DNA from: Xanthobacteraceae bacterium | GTDB taxonomy: Bacteria; Pseudomonadota; Alphaproteobacteria; Rhizobiales; Xanthobacteraceae | DNA length: 8,443 nucleotides | Direction: 5' to 3' | Assembly (NCBI GenBank): GCA_030043335.1 | Contig: JASHXX010000320.1 | Coordinates: forward strand, 1 to 8,443 | In this document: piece after piece, positions 1-7,016 of the stretch | Layout of the letters: each line of letters begins with the position of its first letter | Numbering within the stretch: position 1 is the first letter of the stretch | Notes under the pieces: generated by a model | What the model saw: the letters and a program-made list of their open reading frames with translations, nothing else | Databases searched by the model: none | Told to the model about the DNA's origin: nothing | Program-made: the position numbers and the translations under genes

Positions 1-1
1 C

Positions 2-310
2 TATCCGCACGACATTAAGGGCCAGGGCATCTACGCCTATGTCACGCTGATGGCCGGCGAGCAGCCGACCGAGGCGCTGCGCAAGGAATTAGTCAACTGG
101 GTGCGCACCGAGATCAGCCCGATCGCCTCACCCGATCTCATCCAGTTCGCGCCGAGCCTGCCGAAGACCCGCTCCGGAAAGATCATGCGCCGCATCCTGC
201 GCAAGATCGCCGAGGACGAGTCCGGCAATCTCGGCGACACCTCGACGCTGGCCGATCCGGCCGTGGTCGACGACCTCGTCAGCAACCGGCAGAACCGCAA
301 GAGCGCGTAA
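2..310 (+). CDS. acs: Acetyl-CoA synthetase (AMP-forming), C-terminal fragment
   Basis: The visible 102 residues are the C-terminal end of acetate--CoA ligase, which activates acetate through acetyl-AMP to acetyl-CoA in the cytoplasm. The reading frame is already open at base 2, so the start lies outside the window. The fragment begins with the typical [14 protein letters not shown] stretch of the mobile C-terminal domain. It carries [17 protein letters not shown], whose lysine (codon 179-181) is the family's conserved adenylation lysine and, in Salmonella Acs, the lysine acetylated to switch the enzyme off. The tail ends in NRQNRKSA, and the stop at 308-310 gives a normal C-terminus. The family is usually about 650 residues, so roughly 85% is missing to the left. 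No clear terminator hairpin follows; the next gene is on the same strand 171 bp away. The paralogue propionyl-CoA synthetase is less likely given the close match to Acs. Confidence 0.93.
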   Translation, partial: YPHDIKGQGIYAYVTLMAGEQPTEALRKELVNWVRTEISPIASPDLIQFAPSLPKTRSGKIMRRILRKIAEDESGNLGDTSTLADPAVVDDLVSNRQNRKSA

Positions 311-481
311 GGCCCCCGGGTACCGCCGAGCGCCCCAGCCAAAAAATTTGCGAAAACTTTACCTTGTTGCACGGGCGCTACTGAGCGAGCCCCGGTTTTC
401 GACTAAGATGGTTTCCGCTTGGTGACCGCGCGCTCCGAGGCCGGGACCGGCATTGTTTGTTGCGTGCTTGGGGGTTCCACA

Positions 482-997
482 ATGCGAGGGAAAGTTCTGT
501 TTGCGGCCGCGCTTGCTGCGGCCGTCGGTTTGTCGGCGTTGGCATCGCGCGCGGCGGTCGCGCATGGCGATATCGTGACGGCGACGGAAAACTATGCGGC
601 CGGCACCATCGTCATCCGCACCAGCGAGCGCCGGCTTTATCTGTTCCTCGGCGGCGGACAGGCGATCCGCTATCCGGTCGGCGTCGGCCGGGCGGGCATG
701 CAATGGGCCGGCACGACCACGATCAGCGGCAAGTATGTCAGCCCGGCATGGTCGCCGCCGGAGTCGATCAGGCGCGAAAACCCCAGGCTTCCGGAGGTGA
801 TCCCGGGAGGTTCGCCGCACAACCCGATGGGCGTCGCAGCGATGACGCTCGCCGGCACCGAATACGCGATCCACGGCACCAACCAGCCGGGCTTGATCGG
901 CCATTTCGTCTCGCACGGCTGCATCCGCATGCTCAATGCCGACATCACCGATCTCTACGACCGGGTCAGCATCGGAACGCCGGTGGTGGTCGAGTAG
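482..997 (+). CDS. Secreted L,D-transpeptidase (YkuD / ErfK-YbiS-YcfS-YnhG family)
   Basis: This 171-residue protein probably makes 3-3 cross-links in peptidoglycan, or attaches proteins to it, in the periplasm. Residues 1-27 form a signal peptide: a short basic start (MRGK), a hydrophobic run and an AVA-H cleavage site. Residues about 38-170 are the YkuD catalytic domain. The signature is present: IHGTN with His131, then SHGCIRM with His145, Gly146, nucleophile Cys147 and Arg149, followed by NADITDLYDRV and a terminal GTPVVV. There is no LysM or other wall-binding domain, so this is the minimal single-domain form common in Rhizobiales, which carry many paralogues. I chose the ATG at 482 because it places the signal peptide at the N-terminus; an in-frame TTG at 419 would add 21 non-hydrophobic residues. 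The Shine-Dalgarno sequence is weak (a G run at about 470-474). The AT-rich stretch around 340-370 could hold its promoter, but I see no convincing -35/-10 pair. Which cross-link it makes cannot be told from sequence. Confidence 0.9.
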   Translation: MRGKVLFAAALAAAVGLSALASRAAVAHGDIVTATENYAAGTIVIRTSERRLYLFLGGGQAIRYPVGVGRAGMQWAGTTTISGKYVSPAWSPPESIRRENPRLPEVIPGGSPHNPMGVAAMTLAGTEYAIHGTNQPGLIGHFVSHGCIRMLNADITDLYDRVSIGTPVVVE

Positions 998-1002
998 ACG
1001 CA

Positions 1003-1084
1003 CAGATGACGGAGGACGGAAAGGACAAGCGGCTCGTCTCTATCTGACATCTGACATCCGACATCTGACATCCGTCCTCTGATC
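1003..1084. repeat. Intergenic repeat element with CTGACAT heptamers and inverted ends
   Basis: Four tandem 7-bp units run from 1044 to 1071: CTGACAT, CTGACAT, CCGACAT, CTGACAT. The ends of the element are complementary: GAGGACGGA at 1012-1020 pairs with TCCGTCCTC at 1071-1079, giving a 9-bp stem around a roughly 50-nt loop. It occupies almost all the space between the L,D-transpeptidase stop (997) and the stop of the oppositely oriented nuclease remnant (1083). From memory, similar strings of GACATC heptamers are scattered between genes in Bradyrhizobium-type genomes and often leak into gene predictions as repeated MSDVR-type peptides; this was not searched. A role as a bidirectional terminator is possible but unproven, because no T-run follows the stem. 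Confidence 0.6.
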
Positions 1085-1613
1085 AGCACCAACTTCCTCT
1101 GCGCCCGCCAAGATAGCTGCGCGCCCAGCCGCCTTCGCGCAGCGCCGCCGACACATCCGCCGTGTTGCGGGTCGAGACCGCGGCATCGATGCGGCCGGCG
1201 TATTTGTCGATGCCGACCCGAAGATGGCGACGTCGCCTTCGGCGAGGAATCTCGCCAGCGCGGCGCGCGCCGCCTCCGCCTTGACGTACTCGTCGGCGCA
1301 GCGGGCATGAAGCTCCGGTGCGTCGATGTCGCGCAACCCGCACCTTGGTATCGATGCTGAGCCCCGGCCGCACCTCAATGCGCGCCGCGAAAGTGTCGCC
1401 GTCGATCACTCGCATCACCTCCGTTGGATAGGTGAGCCGCAGATCGAACCGGCGTTGCGGCGCAACGGCAGACAGCGCCGTGCTATCGCGCACGGCAGCG
1501 AAAGTGCGCTCGCCAGGTGCCAATCGCTGCGGCACCAGCACCGGCTTCGCCACGGTCCCGATCACCAAGCCCAAGCCAAAAACCGCCCCGGCAAATCGAA
1601 AACACCGCGCCAC
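1083..1613 (-). pseudogene. Frameshifted staphylococcal-nuclease-like (thermonuclease family, SNase domain) gene
   Basis: A membrane-anchored or secreted SNase-type nuclease, apparently broken. The frame opening at the GTG at 1613 gives an N-terminal hydrophobic segment (residues about 6-22) and the motif VIDGDTFAARIEV, with Asp71 and Asp73. After KVRV (codons ending near 1337) the expected continuation, RDIDAPELHARC with the catalytic-type Asp and Glu, is found in a different - strand frame, which runs as far as EGDVAIF near 1220. The end of the domain, VGIDKYAGRI through to GGWARSYLGG, is back in the first frame. One extra base near 1335 and one missing base in the GGG at 1217-1219 explain this. 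Read literally, the 176-residue product keeps its length but has about 39 residues of arginine-rich nonsense in place of the active-site loop. The GTG has no visible ribosome site. An ATG at 1656 with AGGA in front may be the original start, requiring a third indel in the T-run at 1599-1602. Sequencing error is the alternative to real decay. Confidence 0.75.
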
Positions 1614-1709
1614 GGCGGCGCGGCGTCAGACCGGCTAAAGTCAGGTTGTGGACCATGCCCATCCTGTTGTTCTAATTGTATAAACCTCAAGAAATCCTTA
1701 AGCGCTTGG

Positions 1710-1740
1710 ATTATATTCCAATCGATAGGAACAATGTCAA
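1710..1740 (-). promoter_or_regulatory. Sigma70-type promoter with 19-bp palindromic spacer (MerR-type architecture)
   Basis: Read on the - strand, TTGACA (1740-1735) and TATAAT (1715-1710) are both perfect consensus hexamers, separated by 19 bp (1716-1734). The spacer contains the palindrome TTCCAATCGATAGGAA (1716-1731), with only its A/A pair mismatched. An over-long 19-bp spacer holding a palindrome is the hallmark of promoters activated by MerR-family regulators, which distort the DNA to realign the hexamers. The promoter points at the nuclease remnant, and a start near 1703 would give a leader of about 45 nt before the ATG at 1656. AAGCGCT occurs on both sides (1700-1706 and 1745-1751). 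The segment is clearly more AT-rich than its surroundings. No MerR-family gene is in the window, so the regulatory idea rests on architecture alone. Confidence 0.6.
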
Positions 1741-1749
1741 GCCGAAGCG

Positions 1750-1971
1750 CTAGAAATCCGAGGCGAGGCCATTCACCTCCCAGTCGCCATAGCGGGTCGG
1801 CTCGGGGCCGTTGCGGCCGCCGACTTCCTTGGGCGAGCCGGTCCGATTGCGGTCACGCTCGGCGCGGCGGGCGGCGGCCTCGGCGAGCGCGCGCTCTGCC
1901 GCCGGGCTGAGCGGGCCTCGACGGGGTCGATCCTTCGCGACCGCCTGCGGCGATTTCTGATCGGTCGGCAT
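1750..1971 (-). CDS. DUF1674 protein, SdhAF4-like succinate dehydrogenase assembly factor
   Basis: A 73-residue protein of the DUF1674 family. Eukaryotic members (Sdh8/SDHAF4) bind the flavinylated catalytic subunit of succinate dehydrogenase before it joins the iron-sulfur subunit; the same cytoplasmic role is inferred here. The signature is the C-terminal block: EVGG, then GPEPTRYGDWEVNGLASDF, ending exactly in the typical Asp-Phe. Residues 1-50 are charged and low in complexity (many Ala, Arg, Glu, Pro), as usual for bacterial members and probably disordered. The ATG at 1971 has AAGG about 3 bases upstream on the - strand, a short spacing but the only ribosome-site-like sequence there. It diverges from rsmB with only 77 bp between the start codons, an arrangement I recall in Bradyrhizobium relatives. 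The stop is 10 bp from the -35 element of the promoter serving the next gene. Confidence 0.88.
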   Translation of the reverse strand: MPTDQKSPQAVAKDRPRRGPLSPAAERALAEAAARRAERDRNRTGSPKEVGGRNGPEPTRYGDWEVNGLASDF

Positions 1972-2048
1972 GACCTTGAGGTGGCGCGGCTTTCCTCCAT
2001 CCGCAACTCTCTCGCGGGGCGGCGGCGAACCGTGCGAAGAAGGCGGCG

Positions 2049-3410
2049 ATGAAGGCTGCGCGAAAACAAACCGCGCGTCGTGAGCGCAATCCCGACGGGG
2101 TGCCTGGCTTCGCCGTCCGCAGGATCGCTGCCGACATCGTCGATGGCGTGCTGCGCCGGCGCCGTGCGCTCGACGAAGAGCTGGATGGCGCTGCCGCGCG
2201 TCCCGTCGGCCTTGCCGGCCTTACCGAACGCGACCGCGCGCTCACTCGCGCGCTGGCGACGACGGTGCTGCGGCGGCTCGGCACGCTGCGCCATCTCCTC
2301 GGTCTCTTCCTTAATCGCGGCGTGCCCAAGGAGGCGCCGCGGGTCGAGACCGCGCTTCTGATCGGCGCCGCGCAAATTCTCTTTCTCGACGTACCCGATC
2401 ACGCCGCCGTCGACCTCGCGGTCCGGCTTGCGCAGGCCGACCGCCACGCGATGCCCTATTCCGGGCTCGTCAACGCCGTGCTCCGCCGCCTCGCGCGCGA
2501 AGGCGCCGAACGCCTGCAGGGGCTCGACCCGGCCGTATTCGACACGCCGGAATGGCTGATGGCGCGCTGGGCCAAGACCTATGGCAGCGACACCGCGCAC
2601 GCCATCGCTGTCGCCAACGGCCATGAGCCGCCGCTCGATCTAACGGTGAAGAGCGATCCGCAAGGCTGGGCGGCGCGCGTTCAGGGCCGCGCTATTCCGA
2701 CCGGCTCGGTACGGCTGATCGCGCATGGCGCGGTGACCGCGCTCCCCGGCTTTGCCGAAGGCGCATGGTGGGTGCAGGACGCCGCGGCGGCACTGCCGGC
2801 GCACCTCTTCGGCGATGTGAGCGGCCGGCGCGTCGCCGATCTCTGTGCCGCGCCCGGCGGCAAGACCGCGCAGCTTTCCGCCGCCGGCGCGCGCGTCACC
2901 GCGGTCGACCGCGCACCGGCGCGGCTCGAACGGCTGCGGCTGAACCTCGCCCGCCTGTCGCTGCAAGCCGAACTTGTCTGCGCCGATGTCGCGGAATGGA
3001 CCGCTGCACCTTTCGACGCGGTCCTTCTCGACGCGCCCTGCTCGGCGACCGGCACCATACGCCGCCATCCCGACGTGCCGTGGCGCAAGCGCGCATCCGA
3101 TATCGCCGCGCTTGCCTCGCTGCAGCGCCGGCTGATCGAGCGCGCCATCACGCTCCTTCGCCCGGGCGGTATCCTGGTATTTTGCAGCTGCTCGCTCGAG
3201 CCTGAGGAAGCGCAAGATATCGTCGCCGATCTGCTCGCACGCGAAGCCGGCGTCCGCCGCGTGCCGATCGCACCGTCGGAGGTTTTCGGCCGCGATGAGT
3301 TCATCAGCAAGGATGGCGATCTGCGCACCCTGCCCTGCCATTTGCCCGATCCTGATTGGCGGCTTGCCGGTCTCGACGGCTTCTATGCCGCACGGCTGCA
3401 AAAACCTTAA
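2049..3410 (+). CDS. rsmB: 16S rRNA (cytosine-C5)-methyltransferase, RsmB/Sun (Fmu) family
   Basis: This 453-residue SAM-dependent enzyme is expected to methylate C5 of a 16S rRNA cytosine (C967 in E. coli numbering) during ribosome assembly. Residues about 20-150 form the NusB-like RNA-binding domain typical of RsmB, and residues about 175-450 the Rossmann-fold methyltransferase. SAM motif I is ADLCAAPGGK (263-272). Motif IV is DAPCSATG, with Cys331 the release cysteine. Motif VI is FCSCSLEPEE, with Cys381 in the position of the nucleophile of the TCS motif. The PCSATGTIRRHPD and FISKDGDLRTLP stretches are also family-typical. The length is slightly above the E. coli protein (429), mainly from a basic N-terminal tail. 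The start at 2049 is preceded by AAGAAGG (2037-2043). It probably leads a + strand unit with the heparinase-like gene and purH. Other NOL1/NOP2/Sun enzymes such as RsmF lack the NusB domain, which favours RsmB. Confidence 0.92.
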   Translation: MKAARKQTARRERNPDGVPGFAVRRIAADIVDGVLRRRRALDEELDGAAARPVGLAGLTERDRALTRALATTVLRRLGTLRHLLGLFLNRGVPKEAPRVETALLIGAAQILFLDVPDHAAVDLAVRLAQADRHAMPYSGLVNAVLRRLAREGAERLQGLDPAVFDTPEWLMARWAKTYGSDTAHAIAVANGHEPPLDLTVKSDPQGWAARVQGRAIPTGSVRLIAHGAVTALPGFAEGAWWVQDAAAALPAHLFGDVSGRRVADLCAAPGGKTAQLSAAGARVTAVDRAPARLERLRLNLARLSLQAELVCADVAEWTAAPFDAVLLDAPCSATGTIRRHPDVPWRKRASDIAALASLQRRLIERAITLLRPGGILVFCSCSLEPEEAQDIVADLLAREAGVRRVPIAPSEVFGRDEFISKDGDLRTLPCHLPDPDWRLAGLDGFYAARLQKP

Positions 3411-3496
3411 TTTTTGCTGCGGATTGGCCGGCGGCGCAGCGATCCGATATGGTCGATTCGGCGACGCAATGCGCCCACGGAGGGGCGATCTGGGCA

Positions 3497-5275
3497 ATGG
3501 CGCGCGTGTCGGTCGCGGATCATGCAAAATTGTCGTGGCTGTTGCTGCGCGGAGGATTGCGGCGGATTGCCGGACGCCTCAACGGCCATCCGCTGCTGCG
3601 CTGGTCGATCTTCCCGCTCAAGGCCGACCGGCTGTTGATCGCGCCGCCGGATCTGCGCACCACCGACGCCACCCGTGCCAACGAGATCTATGCCGGCCGC
3701 TTCGCCTTCGCCGGCAAGATCGTGGTCTGCGATGGCCGCTCGGTGTTCGAAATGGAACCGCCGTCCGAGGAATGGGCGACGGCGCTCCTGGGCTTCAGCT
3801 GGCTACGGCATCTGCGTGCAGCCGAATCGACGATCACGCGCGCCAATGCCCGTGCGCTGATCGACGAATGGATCGCGGCGCAGGGCGCCTGGCATCCGCT
3901 CGGCTGGCGCCCCGATGTGCTGGCGCGCCGCATCATCTCCTGGCTCAGCCAGGCGACGCTGGTGCTGCAGGACGCCGATGTCGGCTTCTATCGACGCTTC
4001 CTGCGCAGCCTCGTCCGCCAGGTCCGCTATCTGCGCCACACCGCCGGCGATGCCCGCCGCGGCGTCGCGCGCATGCAGGCTCGAATCGCGCTGAGCTATG
4101 CCGCGCTTTGCATCGCCGGTCAGGCCAAGTACATCAAATCGAGCACCGAGTTGCTCAATCACGAGATCGAGCGGCAGATTCTTCCCGATGGCGGCCACGC
4201 CAACCGCAATCCGGCCGCGGTCATCGAGCTCCTCCTCCTGCTGCTGCCGCTGCGCCAGGTGTTCGCGTCGCGCAACGAGGCGCCGCCGCAGCCGCTCCTC
4301 AACGCCATCGACCGCATGATGGCGATGCTGCGCTTCTTCCGTCATTCCGAGGGGACCTTCGCACATTTCAACGGCATGGGGACGACGCCGGCCGACCTGG
4401 TGATGACGCTGCTTGCTTACGACGACACCCGCGGCGCGCCGCTCTCCAACGCGCCGCATTCCGCCTATCAGCGTCTCGAAGTCGGCGGCAGCGTGCTGAT
4501 CATGGACACCGGCGGCGCGCCGCCGATCGAGGAGAGTCTCGAGGCCCACGCCGGCTGTCTCTCCTTCGAGTTCTCATCGTCGAAGCAGAATCTCATCATC
4601 GTCAATTGCGGTATGCCGGCGACCTCGCGCGACGAGTGGCGTCGGCATGCCCGCGCCACCGCCGCGCATTCGACGGTGACGTTCAACGATACGTCGTCAG
4701 GCCGCTTCGTCGAAACCGTCGCGTTCCGGCGCGTGCTCGGCGGCTCACCGATGCTCGGCGGCCCGAGCCGCGTCTCGGTGACGCGCGAGAACCGCTCCGA
4801 CTCGGTGCTGGTGCGAGCCGCCCATGACGGTTACGCCGGCCCCTACGGCATCGTGCACGAACGCTCGCTCGCGCTCGCCGCCGACGGCAAGCGACTCGCC
4901 GGCGAGGAGCTGTTCCTGGCCGCCGACGGCGGCCCGCAAATCCGCACCAGCCACGACCGCTACGCGGTGCGCTTCCATCTGCACCCCTCGATCAAGGCCA
5001 GCCGGCTGACCGACGGCCGCAGCGTCATGCTGATGGCGCCAAACAAGGAGGTGTGGATCTTCAGCACCTATGACGACCATACCGTCGAGCTCGAGGACAG
5101 CGTCTATCTCGCCGGCCGCGACGGCCCGCGCCGCACCGTGCAGATGGTGATCTACGGCCAGGCGCGAAAACGGCCGCGCGTGGTCTGGACCTTCCAGCAA
5201 ACGACCGCCTCCGGCACCGCCGCGACGACAACCTCGCGGCGGGCCCGCAGTGAGGAGCGCAAGCTCGAGACCTAG
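3497..5275 (+). CDS. Heparinase II/III-like protein (cytosolic, function unknown)
   Basis: A 592-residue protein with the layout of heparinase II/III and alginate lyases: a helical alpha/alpha-toroid domain (about 80-300) and a beta-sandwich domain (about 315-560). Conserved landmarks are [10 protein letters not shown] (230-239), FNGMG with TTPADLV just after, [10 protein letters not shown] (His321, Tyr324), [11 protein letters not shown] (His351) and TAAHSTV (His391). Characterised relatives cleave acidic polysaccharides by beta-elimination, but this protein has no signal peptide or membrane segment I can see, so its substrate and site of action are unclear. I infer a cytosolic role, perhaps on an imported or intracellular sugar. 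The C-terminal 25 or so residues are a low-complexity Thr/Ala/Arg tail. The ATG at 3497 gives the start [25 protein letters not shown] at 3479-3483 is 13 bp upstream, rather far. An in-frame ATG at 3449 would add 16 residues. It lies 86 bp after rsmB and just before purH, an order I recall as conserved in Rhizobiales. Confidence 0.85.
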   Translation: MARVSVADHAKLSWLLLRGGLRRIAGRLNGHPLLRWSIFPLKADRLLIAPPDLRTTDATRANEIYAGRFAFAGKIVVCDGRSVFEMEPPSEEWATALLGFSWLRHLRAAESTITRANARALIDEWIAAQGAWHPLGWRPDVLARRIISWLSQATLVLQDADVGFYRRFLRSLVRQVRYLRHTAGDARRGVARMQARIALSYAALCIAGQAKYIKSSTELLNHEIERQILPDGGHANRNPAAVIELLLLLLPLRQVFASRNEAPPQPLLNAIDRMMAMLRFFRHSEGTFAHFNGMGTTPADLVMTLLAYDDTRGAPLSNAPHSAYQRLEVGGSVLIMDTGGAPPIEESLEAHAGCLSFEFSSSKQNLIIVNCGMPATSRDEWRRHARATAAHSTVTFNDTSSGRFVETVAFRRVLGGSPMLGGPSRVSVTRENRSDSVLVRAAHDGYAGPYGIVHERSLALAADGKRLAGEELFLAADGGPQIRTSHDRYAVRFHLHPSIKASRLTDGRSVMLMAPNKEVWIFSTYDDHTVELEDSVYLAGRDGPRRTVQMVIYGQARKRPRVVWTFQQTTASGTAATTTSRRARSEERKLET

Positions 5276-5311
5276 CGGGATTTCCTCGCCGCTTCGCTTG
5301 CGCTCTGCGGT

Positions 5312-5316
5312 GGAGG
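5312..5316 (+). promoter_or_regulatory. purH ribosome binding site (decides between two ATGs)
   Basis: A strong GGAGG touches the ATG at 5317 with no spacer, so that ATG is unlikely to be used. The next in-frame ATG at 5332 lies 15 bases downstream, longer than ideal but workable, and it gives the family-typical [20 protein letters not shown] start. Confidence 0.55.
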
Positions 5317-5331
5317 ATGAAACAAAGCGCC

Positions 5332-6924
5332 ATGACTGAGCACCTGCGCCGCGCTTCGCGCGCCCTGATCTCCGTTTCCGACAAGACCGGCGTAGTCGAG
5401 TTCGCCCGCGCGCTCGCAGGCTACGGCATCGAGCTTGTGTCGACCGGTGGGACACGCAAGACGCTGACCGAGGCCGGGCTTGCAGTGCTCGATGTCTCGG
5501 ATCTTACCGGCTTTCCTGAAATGATGGACGGCCGGGTCAAGACGCTGCATCCGGCGGTACATGGCGGCCTCCTCGCCATCCGCGACAATCCCGCGCATGC
5601 CGAGGCCATGCACGCCCACCGCATCCGTCCGATCGACCTCCTCGCGGTCAATCTCTATCCGTTCGAGGACGCCGTCGCGCGCGGCGCCGATTTCGAGACA
5701 TGCGTCGAGAACATCGACATCGGCGGGCCGGCAATGATTCGCGCCGCGGCCAAGAACCATGCCGACGTCGCCGTGCTGGTTGATGCCGACGACTACGCCG
5801 CGGTGCTTGCCGAGCTGGCGCAGCACGCCGGCATGACGACGCTTGCCTTGCGTCGCCACCTTGCCGCCAAGGCTTATGCGCGCACCGCGGCCTATGACGC
5901 CGCGATCGCCAACTGGTTTGCGACGGCGCTCGGCGAGCGCGCGCCCGGATACCGCACAGTCGGCGGCCGGCTGATCGAGGAATTGCGCTATGGCGAAAAC
6001 CCGCACCAGTCGGCGGCGTTCTATCGCCTGCCCGATCGGCGCTTCGGCGTCGCGTCTGCGCGCCAAGTGCAGGGCCGCGAGCTCTCCTACAACAATATCA
6101 ACGACACCGACGCCGCCTATGAATGCGTCGCCGAGTTCGATCCCGGCCGCGCCGCCGCCTGTGCCATCATCAAGCACGCCAATCCATGCGGCGTCGCCGA
6201 GGGCGAGAGCCTCCTTGATGCCTATCGCAAAGCGCTCGCCTGCGATCCGATCTCCGCCTTTGGCGGCATTGTCGCGCTCAACCGCAAGCTCGACGCCGAC
6301 GCCGCGCGCGCCATCACCGAGATTTTCACCGAAGTCATCATCGCCCCGGATGCAAGCGAAGAGGCCGTCGGCATCGTCGCTGCGAGGAGGAATCTGCGCG
6401 TGCTCCTCGCCGGCGGCCTGCCCGATCCGCGCGCTTGGGGCCTCACCGCCAAGACCGTCGCCGGCGGCCTCCTGGTGCAGTCGCGCGACAATGCCGTGGT
6501 CGATGACATGGAGCTCAAGCCGGTGACCAAGCGCGCGCCGACCAATACCGAGCTGCGCGACCTGCGTTTTGCCTTCCGCGTCGCCAAGCACGTGAAATCG
6601 AACACCATCGTCTATGCCAAGGATTCGGCGACCGTCGGCGTCGGCGCCGGGCAGATGAGCCGGATCGATTCCGCGCGTATCGCCGCGCACAAGGCCGAAG
6701 ATGCCGCCAAGGCCGGCGGCCTCAAGGAACCGGCTACGAAGGGATCGGTGGTCGCCTCCGACGCGTTCTTTCCGTTCGCCGACGGTCTGCTGGTGGCGAT
6801 CGAAGCCGGCGCCACCGCCGTCATTCAGCCCGGCGGCTCAGTGCGCGACGACGAGGTGATTAAAGCCGCCGACGAACACGGCATCGCCATGGTGTTTACC
6901 GGCAAGCGGCATTTCCGGCATTGA
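5332..6924 (+). CDS. purH: Bifunctional AICAR formyltransferase / IMP cyclohydrolase
   Basis: This enzyme catalyses the last two steps of de novo purine synthesis: 10-formyl-THF-dependent formylation of AICAR, then ring closure to IMP, in the cytosol. At 530 residues it matches E. coli PurH (529). Residues about 8-195 form the cyclohydrolase domain (MGS-like fold), with [14 protein letters not shown] (37-41 being STGGT), [16 protein letters not shown] and [13 protein letters not shown]. The rest is the transformylase domain, with [22 protein letters not shown], the catalytic pair Lys281-His282 in [20 protein letters not shown], and the C-terminal [13 protein letters not shown] and FTGKRHFRH. 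No key motif is missing. The start at 5332 is preferred over 5317, giving five fewer residues, because of the ribosome-site spacing. It follows the heparinase-like gene by 56 bp on the same strand and is probably co-transcribed. It ends 2 bp before a large inverted repeat. Confidence 0.97.
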   Translation: MTEHLRRASRALISVSDKTGVVEFARALAGYGIELVSTGGTRKTLTEAGLAVLDVSDLTGFPEMMDGRVKTLHPAVHGGLLAIRDNPAHAEAMHAHRIRPIDLLAVNLYPFEDAVARGADFETCVENIDIGGPAMIRAAAKNHADVAVLVDADDYAAVLAELAQHAGMTTLALRRHLAAKAYARTAAYDAAIANWFATALGERAPGYRTVGGRLIEELRYGENPHQSAAFYRLPDRRFGVASARQVQGRELSYNNINDTDAAYECVAEFDPGRAAACAIIKHANPCGVAEGESLLDAYRKALACDPISAFGGIVALNRKLDADAARAITEIFTEVIIAPDASEEAVGIVAARRNLRVLLAGGLPDPRAWGLTAKTVAGGLLVQSRDNAVVDDMELKPVTKRAPTNTELRDLRFAFRVAKHVKSNTIVYAKDSATVGVGAGQMSRIDSARIAAHKAEDAAKAGGLKEPATKGSVVASDAFFPFADGLLVAIEAGATAVIQPGGSVRDDEVIKAADEHGIAMVFTGKRHFRH

Positions 6925-6926
6925 TC

Positions 6927-7007
6927 GTCATTGCGAGGCGCGAAGCGACGAAGCAATCTAGAATCCAAATTGTCGCAACTAGATTGCTTCGCTTTGCTCG
7001 CAATGAC
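6927..7007. repeat. Imperfect inverted-repeat element between purH and trxA
   Basis: The left arm (6927-6961) and right arm (6979-7007) are reverse complements, apart from a 6-nt length difference in the middle. The outer 11 bases GTCATTGCGAG and the inner 13 bases CGAAGCAATCTAG match perfectly; the loop is 17 nt (6962-6978). The consensus GTCATTGCGAG...GAAGCAATC is, from memory, a dispersed intergenic palindrome in many Bradyrhizobium-type and other proteobacterial genomes; this was not searched. It fills the 92 bp between two converging stop codons, so transcripts from either side would fold into a long stem. That fits a role as a two-way transcript end or mRNA stabiliser, but there is no T-run of the classical intrinsic terminator. 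Confidence 0.8.
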
Positions 7008-7016
7008 CAGGCGAAA

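Noticed and set aside
311..375. Terminator hairpin after acs
   Set aside because: There is a GC-rich CCCCCGGG followed by an A-rich stretch, but no stem of useful length followed by a T-run.
419..481. Upstream TTG start for the L,D-transpeptidase
   Set aside because: It would put 21 non-hydrophobic residues ahead of a clear signal peptide; the ATG at 482 is better.
1044..1071. CRISPR-like short repeats
   Set aside because: The units are 7 bp and directly tandem with no spacers, and no cas gene is nearby.
1773..2624. A long - strand open frame spanning DUF1674 and the start of rsmB
   Set aside because: It overlaps two well-supported genes in other frames, has no domain I recognise, and is rich in Arg/Ala as expected of shadow frames.
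3295..4827. A 510-codon + strand open frame over the heparinase-like gene
   Set aside because: It is an arginine/proline-rich translation in the wrong frame; the heparinase motifs are all in the other + frame.
5276..5331. Separate promoter or terminator between the heparinase-like gene and purH
   Set aside because: I found no hexamer pair with acceptable spacing and no stem-loop; only the GGAGG ribosome site is supported.
5272..6690. A 472-codon open frame on the - strand opposite purH
   Set aside because: It mirrors purH codon by codon in a high-GC gene and has low-complexity composition with no recognisable motif; purH itself is fully conserved.
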